In this document: piece by piece, positions 17,133-26,387 of the stretch | Layout: each line of letters begins with the position of its first letter | Numbering within the stretch: the stretch's first letter is position 1 | From: Flavobacterium sp. | GTDB taxonomy: Bacteria > Bacteroidota > Bacteroidia > Flavobacteriales > Flavobacteriaceae | DNA: 64,000 nt | NCBI GenBank assembly: GCA_020403245.1 | Contig: JADBYA010000057.1 | Span: 24,095-88,094 of the forward strand | Direction: 5' to 3' | Made by a program: the position numbers and the translations under genes | Notes under the pieces: model-generated | The model's input: only the letters and a program-made list of their open reading frames with translations | What the model was told of the DNA's origin: nothing | Database searches by the model: none

Positions 17133-17873
17133 ATGAACGATTATCATCATTTTAAGTTTACACCATCGGTTTGGCTAGTGCCGGCAATTATTCTTATAAT
17201 AATGTGGTTTATTTTCTTTTTGGAAAATAGTTTAAATGTTGATTTATCTTCCCATGGTATTTTACCTAGAACTTTTTCTGGTTTGCAAGGAATTTTATTT
17301 AGTCCTTTTTTGCATGGGGATTTAAATCATATCGCCAATAATTCTATTCCACTTTTTATTCTTACCACAGCACTCATTTATTTTTATCGTGATATTTCGC
17401 TAAAGGTTTTGTGCTATGGCGTTTTAGTTTCAGGAATAATGACATGGGTAATTGGTAGAGATTCTTTTCATATTGGTGCTAGTAGTTTGATATATGTTTT
17501 GGTTTCTTTTATTTTTTTTAAAGGAATGATGACACAATATTACCGTTTGATGGCTTTATCATTAACAGTAGTCGTGATTTATGGTGGTTTGATTTGGTAT
17601 GTTTTCCCCGAAGTAGATAAACAAATTTCGTGGGAAGGTCATTTAGCGGGATTGATTACTGGTTTTGCTTTTGCAATTCTTTTCAAAACCCCCGATTATA
17701 AAAAAGCGATACAATACAATTGGGAAAAACCAGATTTTAATCCCGAAGAAGATGCTTTTATGAAACACTTTGATGAGAATGGGAATTTTGTGAATGCTAA
17801 TGTTCCAAAGGAAGAAAAAAGTTTGGATTATTTTAACATTGATGAAAATGTAAAATATAGCACTAAACAGTAA
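17133..17873 (+). CDS. Rhomboid-family intramembrane serine protease
   Basis: This 246-residue inner-membrane protein has six hydrophobic segments. The catalytic serine lies in the loop motif HIGASSLIY (G-A-S near residues 114-117) and the histidine in EGHLAGL near 169, together the Ser-His dyad of rhomboids. An HGDLNHIANN motif in the second segment (near 65-73) is also diagnostic. A hydrophilic tail of about 45 residues follows the last helix. Substrates are unknown. Confidence 0.9.
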   Translation: MNDYHHFKFTPSVWLVPAIILIIMWFIFFLENSLNVDLSSHGILPRTFSGLQGILFSPFLHGDLNHIANNSIPLFILTTALIYFYRDISLKVLCYGVLVSGIMTWVIGRDSFHIGASSLIYVLVSFIFFKGMMTQYYRLMALSLTVVVIYGGLIWYVFPEVDKQISWEGHLAGLITGFAFAILFKTPDYKKAIQYNWEKPDFNPEEDAFMKHFDENGNFVNANVPKEEKSLDYFNIDENVKYSTKQ

Positions 17874-17885
17874 AAGTATTTTTTG

Positions 17886-17893
17886 TATTTTTG
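17886..17893 (+). promoter_or_regulatory. -7-like box (TATTTTTG) upstream of the Uma2-type gene
   Basis: TATTTTTG lies 20 bp before the ATG at 17914. The short gap to the rhomboid gene means readthrough is also possible. Confidence 0.4.
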
Positions 17894-17913
17894 TTTTTGT
17901 TAAAAGTATTCAG

Positions 17914-18513
17914 ATGGCAACAATTATCAATAATATCAATAAACTCGATTTAAAAGGAAATTATACTTATGCTGATTATTTGCTTTGGAATTTTAAAGAA
18001 AGAGTAGAACTCATTAAAGGAAAAATAGTTAAAATGAGCCCTGCCCCAAGCACATCTCATCAACGTATTTCTGGCGAATTAACCTATTTATTGAGTAAGG
18101 TATTTAGAAAATCAAAATGTCAAATGTTTGTTGCCCCTTTTGATGTACGTTTAGTTAATTATAAACAAAGTACACAAGACAATCAAATAGTAACGGTTGT
18201 ACAACCCGATTTATGTGTGGTTTGCGATAGTAATAAACTGGATGAAAAAGGTTGCATTGGCTCACCCGATTTAATTATTGAAATACTATCACCTGGAAAT
18301 TCAAATCGCGAAATGACTATTAAGTTTGATTTGTATGAAGAAAATGGTGTAAAAGAATATTGGATTGTAAATCAATCAGAAAAAACAATATTACTCTATG
18401 TTTTAAAGGACGCCAAATTTATTGGATTAAAACCTATAGTTGAAAGTGGAAAATTGGAAAGTCCAACCTTTCCCGATTTAAAATTTCCAATAAAAAATAT
18501 TTTCAAACAATAA
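17914..18513 (+). CDS. Uma2-family (DUF820) PD-(D/E)XK nuclease-like protein
   Basis: This 199-residue protein carries the DUF820/Uma2 restriction-endonuclease-like fold: an N-terminal YTYADYLLW segment with ERVELIKGKIV, then QPDLCVVCD near residues 90-98, SPDLIIEILSPGNS near 117-130, and a conserved KFDLYEENGVKEYWIV. The Asp/Glu and Lys residues form a plausible PD-(D/E)XK site. The family is abundant in cyanobacteria and scattered elsewhere; its role is uncertain and no methylase partner is present here. Convergent with rlmB, 8 bp apart. Confidence 0.85.
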   Translation: MATIINNINKLDLKGNYTYADYLLWNFKERVELIKGKIVKMSPAPSTSHQRISGELTYLLSKVFRKSKCQMFVAPFDVRLVNYKQSTQDNQIVTVVQPDLCVVCDSNKLDEKGCIGSPDLIIEILSPGNSNREMTIKFDLYEENGVKEYWIVNQSEKTILLYVLKDAKFIGLKPIVESGKLESPTFPDLKFPIKNIFKQ

Positions 18514-18521
18514 TTGGATAT

Positions 18522-19268
18522 TTACTGTCTTTGTCTCACGGTTTCATAAAGAAACGCACCACAAGCTACAGAAACATTAAGCGAACCGATACTGCCAAAC
18601 ATGGGTAGTTTGGCTTTTTCATCTACGATTTTCAAAACCGATGGATTGATTCCGCGGTCTTCACTTCCCATGATAATAGCAACTGGTTCATTTAGGGAAA
18701 TATCATAAATGTTTTGATCTGTTTTTTCAGTCGCAGCAACGGTTTTTATGCCGCTTCCTTGTAAGTAAAAAATCGCATCCTTTATATGGTCCACTTTGCA
18801 AATAGGCACGTTGAAAACCGCTCCAGCAGAGGTTTTTACGGTATCGCCATTAACTGGTGCGGCACCTGTTTTTTGAACAATAATTCCGTCTACTCCAGTG
18901 CATTCAGCGGTTCTAATAATAGCGCCAAAATTTCGAGCATCGCTCAATTGGTCGAGTATTAAGAATAAAGGCATTTTCCCGCTCCCGACACTTCGGGACA
19001 AAACAGTATCAATAAGAGTTTCAAGTTTTACAAAAGAAATTGGTGCAATGGTTGCCACTGCGCCTTGGTGATTATTAGGTGTTAATCTATTTAACTTTTC
19101 AACGGGAACATAGGAAAAATTGATGCTGTTTTTTTTCATCACTTTCATCAATTCCTGCATCAAGTCGCTTTGCGTATCACTTTGAATAAAAACTTTATCA
19201 ATTGCTGCACCTGCATTGATAGCTTCAATAATCGATCTAATCCCAAAGATTTGGTTTTCTTTTTCCAT
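18522..19268 (-). CDS. rlmB: 23S rRNA (guanosine-2'-O-)-methyltransferase RlmB / TrmH family
   Basis: This SpoU-type 2'-O-methyltransferase probably modifies G2251 of 23S rRNA. The 248-residue protein starts with the substrate-binding segment IFGIRSIIEAI and continues with the SPOUT domain: DARNFGAIIRTAECTGV, GAVFNVPI, MGSEDRGI near 195 and SLNVSVACGAFLYE at the end. A 16-bp palindrome (18983-18998) is read in frame as the Ser-Arg-Ser-Val-Gly stretch just before the SPOUT domain, apparently an inserted linker. A promoter box lies 4 bp upstream of the ATG, suggesting a leaderless transcript. Confidence 0.9.
   Translation of the reverse strand: MEKENQIFGIRSIIEAINAGAAIDKVFIQSDTQSDLMQELMKVMKKNSINFSYVPVEKLNRLTPNNHQGAVATIAPISFVKLETLIDTVLSRSVGSGKMPLFLILDQLSDARNFGAIIRTAECTGVDGIIVQKTGAAPVNGDTVKTSAGAVFNVPICKVDHIKDAIFYLQGSGIKTVAATEKTDQNIYDISLNEPVAIIMGSEDRGINPSVLKIVDEKAKLPMFGSIGSLNVSVACGAFLYETVRQRQ
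18983..18998. repeat. REP-like palindrome inside rlmB
   Basis: TCCCGACACTTCGGGA is a perfect 5-bp-arm hairpin with extra flanking pairing. The identical 16-mer occurs 831 bp away inside the next gene (19814-19829), in a different reading frame. Confidence 0.8.
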
Positions 19269-19272
19269 GGTG

Positions 19273-19280
19273 CAAAGATA
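19273..19280 (-). promoter_or_regulatory. -7 box (TATCTTTG) abutting the rlmB start codon
   Basis: On the minus strand TATCTTTG is followed by CACC and then the ATG at 19268. With transcription starting a few bases after the box, the mRNA would begin at or within a few nucleotides of the start codon. The -33 region is T-rich (TTTTT) rather than TTTG. Confidence 0.5.
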
Positions 19281-19297
19281 TAGCTTTTGTGCTAAGT

Positions 19298-20977
19298 TTA
19301 AAAACTTGCTTTGAAGCTAATATGGATAATGGAATTAGATAGTTTTATGGATTGCTCGCTTGTGCTCCCGTTAGCATAAACTATGTTAAATAGTCCATTT
19401 TTAGTCAATAATCCAAATCCAAAACCTATTCCAAGTAGGTTTTCCTGACTATTTGAAGTTTTATCTTGTAAAAAGCCATAATCAATAATTGAGTGGATGT
19501 AGATACTTTGAGCAAGAACATATCGGTATTCAGTTAAAATAGACCCAAAGGCATTTCCTTGTAAACTATTTTCGTTAAATCCTCGGATGGAATTTATGCC
19601 ACCAAATCTGTATAATTCATTGACAATATAATTATCGCTTTGTAAATAGAAATTTTGTGATTTAATATTGATGATGTTCTTTTCATTTAAATAAAAATTA
19701 TGTTTGAGTAATAAACTACCAATTGTTTGACTGTTTGAAACTAGTTTTGTGTCTCTTTTCCCAATACCTACTTTGAAATTTAAAAATGTTTTTTCTGGAA
19801 AGAGAAAATCAGTTCCCGACACTTCGGGATTATAATCTAAAAACTCATAAGTTGAAGTCAAAAAAGAATTAGTATAATCACTCAAAGTTGTTGTATTGAC
19901 ATTCTGTATATCGCTTGACTCTGTGGCTTGATAACCCAAATACAATCGACTACTATAATTAAAATAGTAACCTAAATCAATAGCTGTTCGTGTATTTTGA
20001 AAAGTGCTGTCTTGCTTGAAAATATTAAGTTCGGCTTTTAATCCAATGGGACTTTTGAAAATATAGGGAAATTCCACACCTAGATTGAAAGTTTTTTGGT
20101 CTTGTCCGTCGCTCCTCCAATATAAGGCAAATTTTTCACCAGAATTTAAAACATTATTCAATACCAAATCAAGATAACCAGAGAAAATAAGTTTATTGTT
20201 TTCATTATTGGTAAAACCAATATAGCCATCAAAAGTATTTGATTTTACTTTTTCTAGATATACATATACTTCGGTAGAATCTTTTGTAAAAAGAATTTCG
20301 GGGTATTTACTTTGTTTAACAAATCTATATTTGTTAAAGTCATTAAAAAGTTTATCCAAATTCTTTTGGTTGAAAGTTTTGTTCCGATACAATCGAGTTA
20401 TGTTTTTTTTGTGTCCTATTGGGAATTTATCATAACCATTGATGACAATTTCATTTAATTGTCTTTTGGTTTCTTTTAGAATAGATAATTCGGCATTTAT
20501 GAAATTTTTTTTCTTTTGGAGGTTGACGAGTTTAACTTTTGCCATTGAAAAACCATTACTTTCTAATTTTTTTAAAATAGTGTTTAAAAAAACTTCGCTT
20601 TCTTTATAAGCAATACATATGGTATCATTTTTAATAGTATAAATATTAATAACGTTTTCTTGAATTCCTTTCTCTATATAAATATGTATAAAATCAACTT
20701 TCTTACCTATACTATATTTAAAACAAAACGTTGAATCGTTTAATTTAAAGTTTTCTGAGAGTTGACTTTCGGTATATCCTTTTTTTATGAGTTTTTCATA
20801 AAAGAAATTATTTTCATCAACAACCGACTTGGCATTTTGATGTTTTAAACTATAACCTATGCTATCAATAGCTTTAGTTTCCTTTTCGTTTTCTCCAATA
20901 ATTTTCAAATAGAATTCTTGAGATGAAGCATTCCAGCTGAGAATTAATGTAAAATAAAGGAATAAAATCTTTTTCAA
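19298..20977 (-). CDS. BamA/TamA (Omp85)-like outer-membrane protein
   Basis: This 559-residue protein has a signal peptide (MKKILFLYFTLILSWNASSQ), an N-terminal part of about 190 residues resembling POTRA-type alpha/beta modules (for example NTILKKLESNGFSMAKVKL near 130), and a C-terminal region of alternating amphipathic strands ending in Phe. The barrel shows the GGINSIRGF(N)ENSLQGNAFG signature near residues 457-476, the surface-antigen/D15 strand with the conserved RGF-type loop. It probably assembles or secretes outer-membrane or surface proteins. It is shorter than BamA, so a TamA-like or specialised member is likely. A palindrome of the REP type is embedded in the coding sequence. Confidence 0.75.
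   Translation of the reverse strand: MKKILFLYFTLILSWNASSQEFYLKIIGENEKETKAIDSIGYSLKHQNAKSVVDENNFFYEKLIKKGYTESQLSENFKLNDSTFCFKYSIGKKVDFIHIYIEKGIQENVINIYTIKNDTICIAYKESEVFLNTILKKLESNGFSMAKVKLVNLQKKKNFINAELSILKETKRQLNEIVINGYDKFPIGHKKNITRLYRNKTFNQKNLDKLFNDFNKYRFVKQSKYPEILFTKDSTEVYVYLEKVKSNTFDGYIGFTNNENNKLIFSGYLDLVLNNVLNSGEKFALYWRSDGQDQKTFNLGVEFPYIFKSPIGLKAELNIFKQDSTFQNTRTAIDLGYYFNYSSRLYLGYQATESSDIQNVNTTTLSDYTNSFLTSTYEFLDYNPEVSGTDFLFPEKTFLNFKVGIGKRDTKLVSNSQTIGSLLLKHNFYLNEKNIINIKSQNFYLQSDNYIVNELYRFGGINSIRGFNENSLQGNAFGSILTEYRYVLAQSIYIHSIIDYGFLQDKTSNSQENLLGIGFGFGLLTKNGLFNIVYANGSTSEQSIKLSNSIIHISFKASF
19814..19829. repeat. Second copy of the REP-like palindrome, inside the Omp85-like gene
   Basis: TCCCGACACTTCGGGA again, identical to the copy in rlmB, but read here as Pro-Glu-Val-Ser-Gly, a different frame. 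It lies in a loop between predicted barrel strands, a tolerant site. Confidence 0.8.
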
Positions 20978-21168
20978 CCTACTTGAAAGTTTTCATAAAA
21001 ATAACGCAAAAAAATTGTTTTTAGTATGATATATTAAAACTAAAAAATAAACTGTTTTGAAAAGCTATTTGCAAACTATACATTTTTAAAATATTAGCGC
21101 TACAAGTACAGAACTTTATTCTATTAATAAACAAATATTTAGTTCTTAAAAAAATTAATTAATTATGG

Positions 21169-21199
21169 TTTGTTTCATTGAAAATAATTACTACATTTG
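21169..21199 (+). promoter_or_regulatory. Promoter of the str-S10-spc-alpha super-operon
   Basis: TTTG at 21169-21172, a 19-bp spacer and TACATTTG at 21192-21199 match the Bacteroidota sigma-70-type consensus in both boxes and spacing. The rpsL ATG is 54 bp downstream. The leader contains CCCCTAAAAAAGCGGG, a possible short hairpin. This is the best promoter in the window. Confidence 0.85.
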
Positions 21200-21252
21200 C
21201 AACCCCTAAAAAAGCGGGAATTAATAAAATAAAGAAAAATTAGTATTTAATT

Positions 21253-21636
21253 ATGCCAACAATTCAACAATTAGTAAGAACAGGAAGAACTCAAATCACT
21301 AAGAAGAGTAAATCGGTTGCTTTAGATTCTTGTCCTCAACGAAGAGGTGTTTGTACGCGTGTTTACACTACTACTCCAAAAAAACCAAACTCTGCCATGC
21401 GTAAAGTTGCGCGTGTACGTTTGACTAATGGAAATGAAGTAAATGCATACATCCCGGGAGAAGGACACAATCTACAAGAGCACTCGATAGTATTAGTGCG
21501 AGGCGGAAGGGTAAAAGATTTACCAGGAGTTAGATACCACATTGTGCGTGGTGCGCTTGATACATCAGGTGTAGCAGGAAGAACACAAAGAAGATCTAAG
21601 TACGGTGCTAAACGCCCAAAAGAAGCAAAAAAGTAA
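21253..21636 (+). CDS. rpsL: 30S ribosomal protein S12
   Basis: S12 lies at the decoding centre and is the site of streptomycin-resistance mutations. The 127-residue protein is canonical, with [15 protein letters not shown] near 41-55 and [13 protein letters not shown] near 85-97. Both conserved lysines where resistance substitutions occur are present, so the sequence looks streptomycin-sensitive at this gene. First gene of the super-operon. Confidence 0.98.
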
Positions 21637-21660
21637 TTTAAAAACTTTTAAAGTAAAGAC

Positions 21661-22137
21661 ATGAGAAAAAGAGCGGCAAAGAAAAGACCACTTTTACCAG
21701 ATCCAAAATTTAACGATCAGTTAGTAACACGTTTTGTAAACAACTTAATGTGGGATGGTAAGAAATCAACAGCTTTCAAAGTATTTTATGATGCTATGGA
21801 AATTGTAGAAACAAAAAAGAACAATGATGAAAAATCGTCATTAGAAGTGTGGAAAGATGCTTTAACAAACGTTATGCCTCACGTAGAAGTGCGTAGTCGT
21901 AGAGTTGGTGGAGCAACATTCCAAATCCCTATGCAAATTCGTCCAGACAGAAAAATCTCTATGGCCATGAAGTGGATGATACTTTATGCTAGAAGAAGAA
22001 ATGAAAAATCTATGGCTGGTAAATTAGCTTCAGAAATTTTAGCTGCGGCTAAAGAAGAAGGTGCTGCTGTTAAAAAGAGAATGGATACTCACAAAATGGC
22101 AGAAGCTAATAAAGCATTCTCTCACTTCAGATTTTAA
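21661..22137 (+). CDS. rpsG: 30S ribosomal protein S7
   Basis: S7 nucleates assembly of the 30S head. The 158-residue protein has the conserved [12 protein letters not shown] segment and the C-terminal [20 protein letters not shown]. It follows rpsL by 24 bp and precedes fusA by 10 bp, standard str-operon order. Confidence 0.98.
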   Translation: MRKRAAKKRPLLPDPKFNDQLVTRFVNNLMWDGKKSTAFKVFYDAMEIVETKKNNDEKSSLEVWKDALTNVMPHVEVRSRRVGGATFQIPMQIRPDRKISMAMKWMILYARRRNEKSMAGKLASEILAAAKEEGAAVKKRMDTHKMAEANKAFSHFRF

Positions 22138-22147
22138 TATGTAAGAA

Positions 22148-24304
22148 ATGGCTAGAGATTTAAAATTTACAAGAAATATTGGAATTGCTGCTCACATTGA
22201 TGCTGGCAAAACAACAACAACGGAGCGTATTTTATTTTATACTGGAAAATCACATAAAATTGGAGAAGTACATGATGGTGCTGCAACAATGGACTGGATG
22301 GCACAAGAGCAAGAAAGAGGGATTACCATTACTTCTGCTGCCACTACTTGTGAATGGAGTTTTCCAACAGAACAAGGTAAACCATTACCAACCTCTCAGG
22401 ATTATCATTTTAATATTATTGATACCCCAGGACACGTTGATTTTACCGTAGAGGTAAACCGTTCGTTACGGGTATTAGACGGATTGGTTTTCTTATTTTC
22501 AGCTGTAGATGGTGTGGAGCCACAATCAGAAACGAACTGGAGACTTGCCGATCAATACAGAGTTCCTCGTATGGGGTTCGTCAATAAAATGGACCGTCAA
22601 GGTTCTAACTTCTTAATGGTTTGTCAACAGGTTAGAGACATGTTAAAATCTAATGCTGTTGCGATTACTTTGCCAATTGGTGAAGAAAACGACTTTAAAG
22701 GAGTAGTTGATTTAGTAAAAAACCAAGCTATCGTTTGGCATGATGCAACTCAAGGAGCAACCTTTGATATTGTTGATATTCCTGCTGATATGTTAGCTGA
22801 GGTAAAACAATACAGAGATATACTTATTGAAGCTGTGGCAGATTATGATGAGAATTTACTTGATAAGTATATGGAAGATCCAGATTCTATAACTGAAGAA
22901 GAAATTAACACAGCGCTAAGAGCTGCAACTATTGACATGGCTATTATTCCTATGATTGCTGGTTCTTCTTTCAAAAACAAAGGGGTTCAATTTATGTTGG
23001 ATGCTGTATGTAAATATTTACCATCTCCTTTAGATAAAGAAGGTATTGAAGGAATTCATCCTGATGATGCTGATTTATTAGAAGAGGATCAAACTAAAAT
23101 CATACGTCGTCCTGATGTAAAAGAACCATTTGCAGCTTTGGCATTTAAAATTGCTACTGACCCTTATGTAGGTCGTTTGGCTTTTTTCCGTGCCTATTCA
23201 GGTCGTTTAGATGCGGGTTCATACATTTTGAACACTCGTTCAGGAAATAAAGAAAGAATTTCTCGTATCTATCAAATGCATGCCAATAAACAAAACCCAA
23301 TCGATTATATCGAAGCTGGTGATATTGGAGCAGCAGTTGGATTTAAAGATATCAAGACTGGTGATACAATGTGTGATGAAAAACACCCAATTATTCTTGA
23401 GTCAATGAAATTCCCAGCACCTGTTATTGGTATCGCTATTGAGCCAAAAACTAAAGCTGACATAGATAAAATGGGTATGGCTTTAGCTAAATTGGCAGAA
23501 GAAGATCCAACATTTACGGTTAGAACTGATGAAGCTTCAGGACAAACTATTATTTCAGGTATGGGTGAGTTACACTTAGATATTCTTGTAGATCGTATGA
23601 AGCGGGAATTCAAAGTTGAAGTTAACCAAGGGGAACCTCAAGTTGAATACAAAGAAGCTTTCACAAAATCAGCACAACACAGAGAAGTTTACAAAAAACA
23701 ATCTGGAGGTCGTGGGAAATTTGGTGATATTGTATTTAGATTGGAACCAGCGGACGAAGTTGATGGAAAAGTACCAGTTGGATTACAATTCGTTAACGAA
23801 GTAAAAGGTGGTAATGTACCGAAAGAATATATTCCCTCTGTTGAGAAAGGTTTCAGAGAAGCTATGAAAACGGGGCCGCTAGCTGGTTACCAAGTTGATA
23901 GTTTAAAAGTTACTTTGTTAGACGGATCTTTCCATCCTGTAGACTCTGATGCTCTTTCATTTGAATTAGCAGCAAGAATGGGGTATAGAGAAGTAGCTAA
24001 AGCAGCCGGAGCAGTTATATTGGAGCCAATCATGAAAATGGAAGTGATTACGCCTGAAGAAAATATGGGAGATATCGTTGGTGATATTAACCGTCGTAGA
24101 GGTCAGGTAAATGATATGGGCGACAGAAATGGTGCAAAAACAATTAAAGCAGATGTGCCTTTGTCAGAAATGTTCGGATATGTAACTACATTGAGAACAT
24201 TATCTTCTGGTAGGGCAACCTCTACGATGGAATTTTCACATTACGAACAAACTCCTTCAAATATTTCTGAGGAAGTAATCAAAAAAGCAAAAGGTAACGC
24301 TTAA
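22148..24304 (+). CDS. fusA: Elongation factor G
   Basis: EF-G is the translocation GTPase. The 718-residue protein has G1 [12 protein letters not shown] near residues 15-26, G2 [10 protein letters not shown]3 DTPGHVDF near 97 and G4 NKMD, then domains II-V including GGRGKFGD and the C-terminal [15 protein letters not shown]. In contrast to many bacteria, no tuf gene follows; rpsJ starts 11 bp later. Confidence 0.98.
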   Translation: MARDLKFTRNIGIAAHIDAGKTTTTERILFYTGKSHKIGEVHDGAATMDWMAQEQERGITITSAATTCEWSFPTEQGKPLPTSQDYHFNIIDTPGHVDFTVEVNRSLRVLDGLVFLFSAVDGVEPQSETNWRLADQYRVPRMGFVNKMDRQGSNFLMVCQQVRDMLKSNAVAITLPIGEENDFKGVVDLVKNQAIVWHDATQGATFDIVDIPADMLAEVKQYRDILIEAVADYDENLLDKYMEDPDSITEEEINTALRAATIDMAIIPMIAGSSFKNKGVQFMLDAVCKYLPSPLDKEGIEGIHPDDADLLEEDQTKIIRRPDVKEPFAALAFKIATDPYVGRLAFFRAYSGRLDAGSYILNTRSGNKERISRIYQMHANKQNPIDYIEAGDIGAAVGFKDIKTGDTMCDEKHPIILESMKFPAPVIGIAIEPKTKADIDKMGMALAKLAEEDPTFTVRTDEASGQTIISGMGELHLDILVDRMKREFKVEVNQGEPQVEYKEAFTKSAQHREVYKKQSGGRGKFGDIVFRLEPADEVDGKVPVGLQFVNEVKGGNVPKEYIPSVEKGFREAMKTGPLAGYQVDSLKVTLLDGSFHPVDSDALSFELAARMGYREVAKAAGAVILEPIMKMEVITPEENMGDIVGDINRRRGQVNDMGDRNGAKTIKADVPLSEMFGYVTTLRTLSSGRATSTMEFSHYEQTPSNISEEVIKKAKGNA

Positions 24305-24315
24305 TTCTTATCAAG

Positions 24316-24621
24316 ATGAGTCAAAAAATTAGAATAAAATTAAAGTCTTACGATCATATGTTGGTTGATAAATCAGCAGAGAAAATCGTAAAAACTGTGA
24401 AAAGCACAGGTGCTGTGGTAACAGGTCCTATTCCGTTACCTACACACAAAAAGATATTTACTGTATTACGTTCTCCACACGTTAATAAAAAAGCAAGAGA
24501 ACAGTTTGAAGTAAGTTCATACAAAAGATTACTAGATATTTACTCTTCGTCTTCAAAAACTATTGATGCTCTTATGAAATTAGAGTTACCAAGTGGAGTT
24601 GAAGTAGAGATTAAAGTATAA
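24316..24621 (+). CDS. rpsJ: 30S ribosomal protein S10
   Basis: S10 (NusE) works both in the 30S head and in transcription antitermination. The 101-residue protein has [17 protein letters not shown] and [29 protein letters not shown] split over residues 37-65. It is followed by the 216-bp heptamer-repeat spacer instead of the usual tight junction to rplC. Confidence 0.98.
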   Translation: MSQKIRIKLKSYDHMLVDKSAEKIVKTVKSTGAVVTGPIPLPTHKKIFTVLRSPHVNKKAREQFEVSSYKRLLDIYSSSSKTIDALMKLELPSGVEVEIKV

Positions 24622-24625
24622 GCAT

Positions 24626-24765
24626 AGTATTTAGTATTTAGTATTAAGTATTAAGTATTAAGTATTAAGTATTAAGTATTAAGTATTAAGTATTAAGTAT
24701 TAAGTATTAAGTATTAAGTATTAAGTATTAAGTATTAAGTATTAAGTATTAAGTATTAAGTATTA
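24626..24765. repeat. 20 x 7-bp microsatellite (AGTATTA) between rpsJ and rplC
   Basis: Exactly 140 bp consist of 20 heptamers: two AGTATTT and eighteen AGTATTA with no interruption. The last unit plus AG (24759-24767) can pair with CTTAATACT at 24782-24790 around a T-rich loop, giving a hairpin just before rplC. The tract is cotranscribed inside the S10 operon unless a promoter lies within it. The units contain stop codons in at least one frame, and no gene crosses it. Such tracts can change length by slippage. Confidence 0.95.
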
Positions 24766-24837
24766 AGATTTTTTCTTAGTGCTTAATACTTACTACTCCA
24801 AAAAAAGTGAACAAGTAATAATTATAAATAGTTTAAT

Positions 24838-25455
24838 ATGTCTGGGTTAATTGGAAGAAAAATCGGCATGACTAGCATTTTCGATGAAAACGGGAAGAAT
24901 ATTCCTTGTACAGTAATCGAAGCTGGACCTTGTGTCGTTACCCAAGTCAGAACCAAAGAGGTTGACGGGTATGAAGCTCTTCAACTTGGTTTCGATGACA
25001 AAACAGAAAAACACGCCACTAAAGCTGATTTAGGTCACTTTAAAAAAGCGGGAACTTCTGCAAAAAAGAAAGTCGTTGAATTCCAAGGGTTTGAAGAAAA
25101 TTACAAATTAGGTGATAATATCACCGTGGAAGTATTCAGCGAAGGAGAATTTGTTGATGTACAAGGTGTATCAAAAGGTAAAGGTTTTCAAGGTGTTGTA
25201 AAACGTCACGGTTTTGGTGGTGTTGGACAAGCTACACATGGTCAACACAACCGTTTGAGAGCGCCAGGTTCTGTAGGAGCTTCTTCTTATCCTTCACGTG
25301 TATTCAAAGGAATGCGTATGGCAGGAAGAATGGGAGGAGATAATGTTAAAGTACAAAATCTTAGAGTTTTAAAAGTAGTGGCTGAAAAGAACCTACTTCT
25401 TGTTAAAGGAGCTATTCCTGGATGCAAAAACTCTTTCGTAATCATTCTGAAGTAA
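24838..25455 (+). CDS. rplC: 50S ribosomal protein L3
   Basis: L3 is an early 50S assembly protein near the peptidyl-transferase centre. The 205-residue protein has [12 protein letters not shown] at the start and the loop [17 protein letters not shown], with the conserved Gln methylated in some bacteria, near 120-136. Its last base overlaps the rplD start (TAATG). Confidence 0.98.
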   Translation: MSGLIGRKIGMTSIFDENGKNIPCTVIEAGPCVVTQVRTKEVDGYEALQLGFDDKTEKHATKADLGHFKKAGTSAKKKVVEFQGFEENYKLGDNITVEVFSEGEFVDVQGVSKGKGFQGVVKRHGFGGVGQATHGQHNRLRAPGSVGASSYPSRVFKGMRMAGRMGGDNVKVQNLRVLKVVAEKNLLLVKGAIPGCKNSFVIILK

Positions 25456-26084
25456 TGGAAGCAAAAGTTTTAGATATCAACGGAAAAGATACTGGAAGAA
25501 AAGTTCAACTTTCTGATTCAGTATTCGGCATTGAGCCAAATAATCATGCAGTATATCTTGATGTTAAACAATATTTAGCAAATCAAAGACAAGGAACGCA
25601 CAAAGCAAAAGAAAGAGCTGAGGTAGCGGGAAGTACACGTAAGATTAAAAAACAAAAAGGTACAGGTACTGCACGTGCAGGATCTAAAAAAAGTCCATTG
25701 TTCAAAGGTGGAGGAACAGTATTCGGTCCAAGACCAAGAAGCTATTCTTTCAAACTGAATAAAAGCTTAAAAAGATTAGCAAGAAAATCTGCTTTCTCTT
25801 TAAAAGCAAAACAATCTAATTTAGTAGTGGTTGAAGATTTCAGTTTTGAAGCGCCAAACACTAAAAATTTCATCAACGTTTTGAAGGCTTTAGGATTGGA
25901 AAACAAAAAATCTTTATTTGTGTTGGGTGAATCAAATAAAAATGTATATTTGTCGTCACGTAATTTAAAAGCATCTATCGTTGTAACTAGCTCAGAACTA
26001 AGTACTTATGCGATATTAAACGCAAATAATTTAGTTTTATCTGAAGGTTCGCTAGAAGGAATAGTTGAAAATTTAAGCAAATAA
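25455..26084 (+). CDS. rplD: 50S ribosomal protein L4
   Basis: L4 lines the exit tunnel and in gamma-proteobacteria represses the S10 operon; whether it does so here is unknown. The start at 25455 gives 209 residues beginning [11 protein letters not shown]; an in-frame ATG 11 codons upstream lies within rplC and is rejected. The tunnel loop with [16 protein letters not shown] and [13 protein letters not shown] is intact. Confidence 0.97.
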   Translation: MEAKVLDINGKDTGRKVQLSDSVFGIEPNNHAVYLDVKQYLANQRQGTHKAKERAEVAGSTRKIKKQKGTGTARAGSKKSPLFKGGGTVFGPRPRSYSFKLNKSLKRLARKSAFSLKAKQSNLVVVEDFSFEAPNTKNFINVLKALGLENKKSLFVLGESNKNVYLSSRNLKASIVVTSSELSTYAILNANNLVLSEGSLEGIVENLSK

Positions 26085-26090
26085 CAGGCC

Positions 26091-26381
26091 ATGAGTATCA
26101 TAATTAAACCTATCATAACAGAAAAAATTACCAAAGAAGGTGAGATTTTTAATCGTTTTGGTTTTGTTGTTGACAAAAAAGCCAACAAAGTTCAAATAAA
26201 AAAAGCTGTAGAAGCTGCTTATGGAATTTCTGTTGTTGATGTAAACACCATGAACTATAGAGCTGATAGAACTACTAAATATACAAAAAGTGGTTTGATT
26301 AGCGGAAAAACAAGTGCTTACAAAAAAGCAATTGTTCAAGTAAAAGAAGGAGAAACAATAGATTTTTATAATAATATCTAA
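26091..26381 (+). CDS. rplW: 50S ribosomal protein L23
   Basis: L23 sits at the tunnel exit and docks trigger factor and SRP. The 96-residue protein starts IIIKPIITEKITK and includes VDKKANKVQIKKAVEAAYG. Spacing to rplD and rplB is 6 bp on each side. Confidence 0.97.
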   Translation: MSIIIKPIITEKITKEGEIFNRFGFVVDKKANKVQIKKAVEAAYGISVVDVNTMNYRADRTTKYTKSGLISGKTSAYKKAIVQVKEGETIDFYNNI

Positions 26382-26387
26382 TAGAAA

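Noticed and set aside
24305..24315. Expected tuf gene after fusA
   Set aside because: Only 11 bp separate fusA and rpsJ, and no EF-Tu sequence occurs in the window; it must be elsewhere.
24626..24765. Possible CRISPR-like array between rpsJ and rplC
   Set aside because: The units are 7 bp with no spacers, so it is a microsatellite; no cas genes are nearby.
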